Below are positions 5,215 through 5,288 of a DNA stretch of 5,288 bases, in pieces. The stretch lies in the NCBI GenBank assembly GCA_049522565.1, contig JBEKNT010000456.1, positions 1 through 5,288 of the forward strand, given 5' to 3'. Position 1 is the first letter of the stretch, and each line of letters begins with the position of its first letter. A program made the translations under genes and the position numbers. Below the pieces are notes generated by a model, which searched no databases, was not told the DNA's origin, and saw nothing but the letters and a program-made list of their open reading frames with translations. Origin of the DNA: JASHVB01 sp049522565 (GTDB taxonomy: Bacteria; Pseudomonadota; Alphaproteobacteria; Acetobacterales; Acetobacteraceae).

Positions 5215-5288
5215 GTCATTGCGAGCGAAGCGAAACAATCTCCCGGGACCATCCGCGGGAGATTGCTTCGCCTTCGGCTCGCAATGAC
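5215..5288. repeat. Long imperfect palindromic intergenic repeat after dapA
   Basis: The left arm (5215-5245, beginning GTCATTGCGAGCGAAG) is nearly the reverse complement of the right arm (5256-5288, ending CTCGCAATGAC). The arms pair over about 31 positions with two single-base bulges and one A-C mismatch, around a 10-base loop (5246-5255). It starts 13 bases after the dapA stop and ends exactly at the window edge. The GTCATTGCGAGCGAAGCGAAGCAATC type of palindrome is widespread in intergenic DNA of alphaproteobacteria and others. As RNA it would form a very stable hairpin at the dapA 3' end; no T-run is visible before the window ends. Confidence 0.9.

Noticed and set aside
1..5288. CRISPR array, tRNA or rRNA genes
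   Set aside because: No regularly spaced direct repeats and no cloverleaf or rRNA signatures were found on either strand.

Overview
The window is GC-rich bacterial DNA carrying conserved housekeeping genes. The GatA, GatB and DapA sequences look alphaproteobacterial. GatB in particular reads like Rhodospirillales/Acetobacteraceae homologues as I remember them; this is an impression, not a search result. Flanking genes are about 65-75% GC on the 60-base lines I counted by hand (line 121 is 45/60, line 2101 is 40/60).

Layout. 1-591 (+) is the C-terminal part of gatA, and 2086-3537 (+) is complete gatB. Together with an unseen gatC these make the GatCAB amidotransferase, which converts Glu-tRNA(Gln) and/or Asp-tRNA(Asn) to the correctly charged tRNAs. 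Between gatA and gatB lie about 1.5 kb that do not belong to that pathway. This stretch holds a degraded gene (about 673-1191, +) for an HNH homing-endonuclease-like protein, with a likely lost start codon, a frameshift and an internal deletion or frameshift. It also holds an apparently intact type II toxin-antitoxin pair, vapB-vapC, on the minus strand (1930 down to 1293). The endonuclease remnant is only about 47-50% GC on counted lines, which points to transfer. The gat operon therefore looks interrupted by a small mobile or accessory island.

Downstream of gatB is a 237-bp gap with a degenerate palindromic repeat and a strong hairpin. It is followed by a two-gene unit: a 159-aa protein of unknown function with a methyltransferase-like outline (3775-4254), and 14 bp later dapA (4269-5201), the first enzyme of the lysine/diaminopimelate branch. 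After dapA a long imperfect palindrome (5215-5288) fills the window to its last base. A decayed relative of it lies just after gatA (594-632).

I see no wholly new system. The points most worth a second look are the interruption of the gat operon, the decay of the HNH gene beside an intact VapBC, the shared palindromic repeat, and the unidentified partner of dapA.
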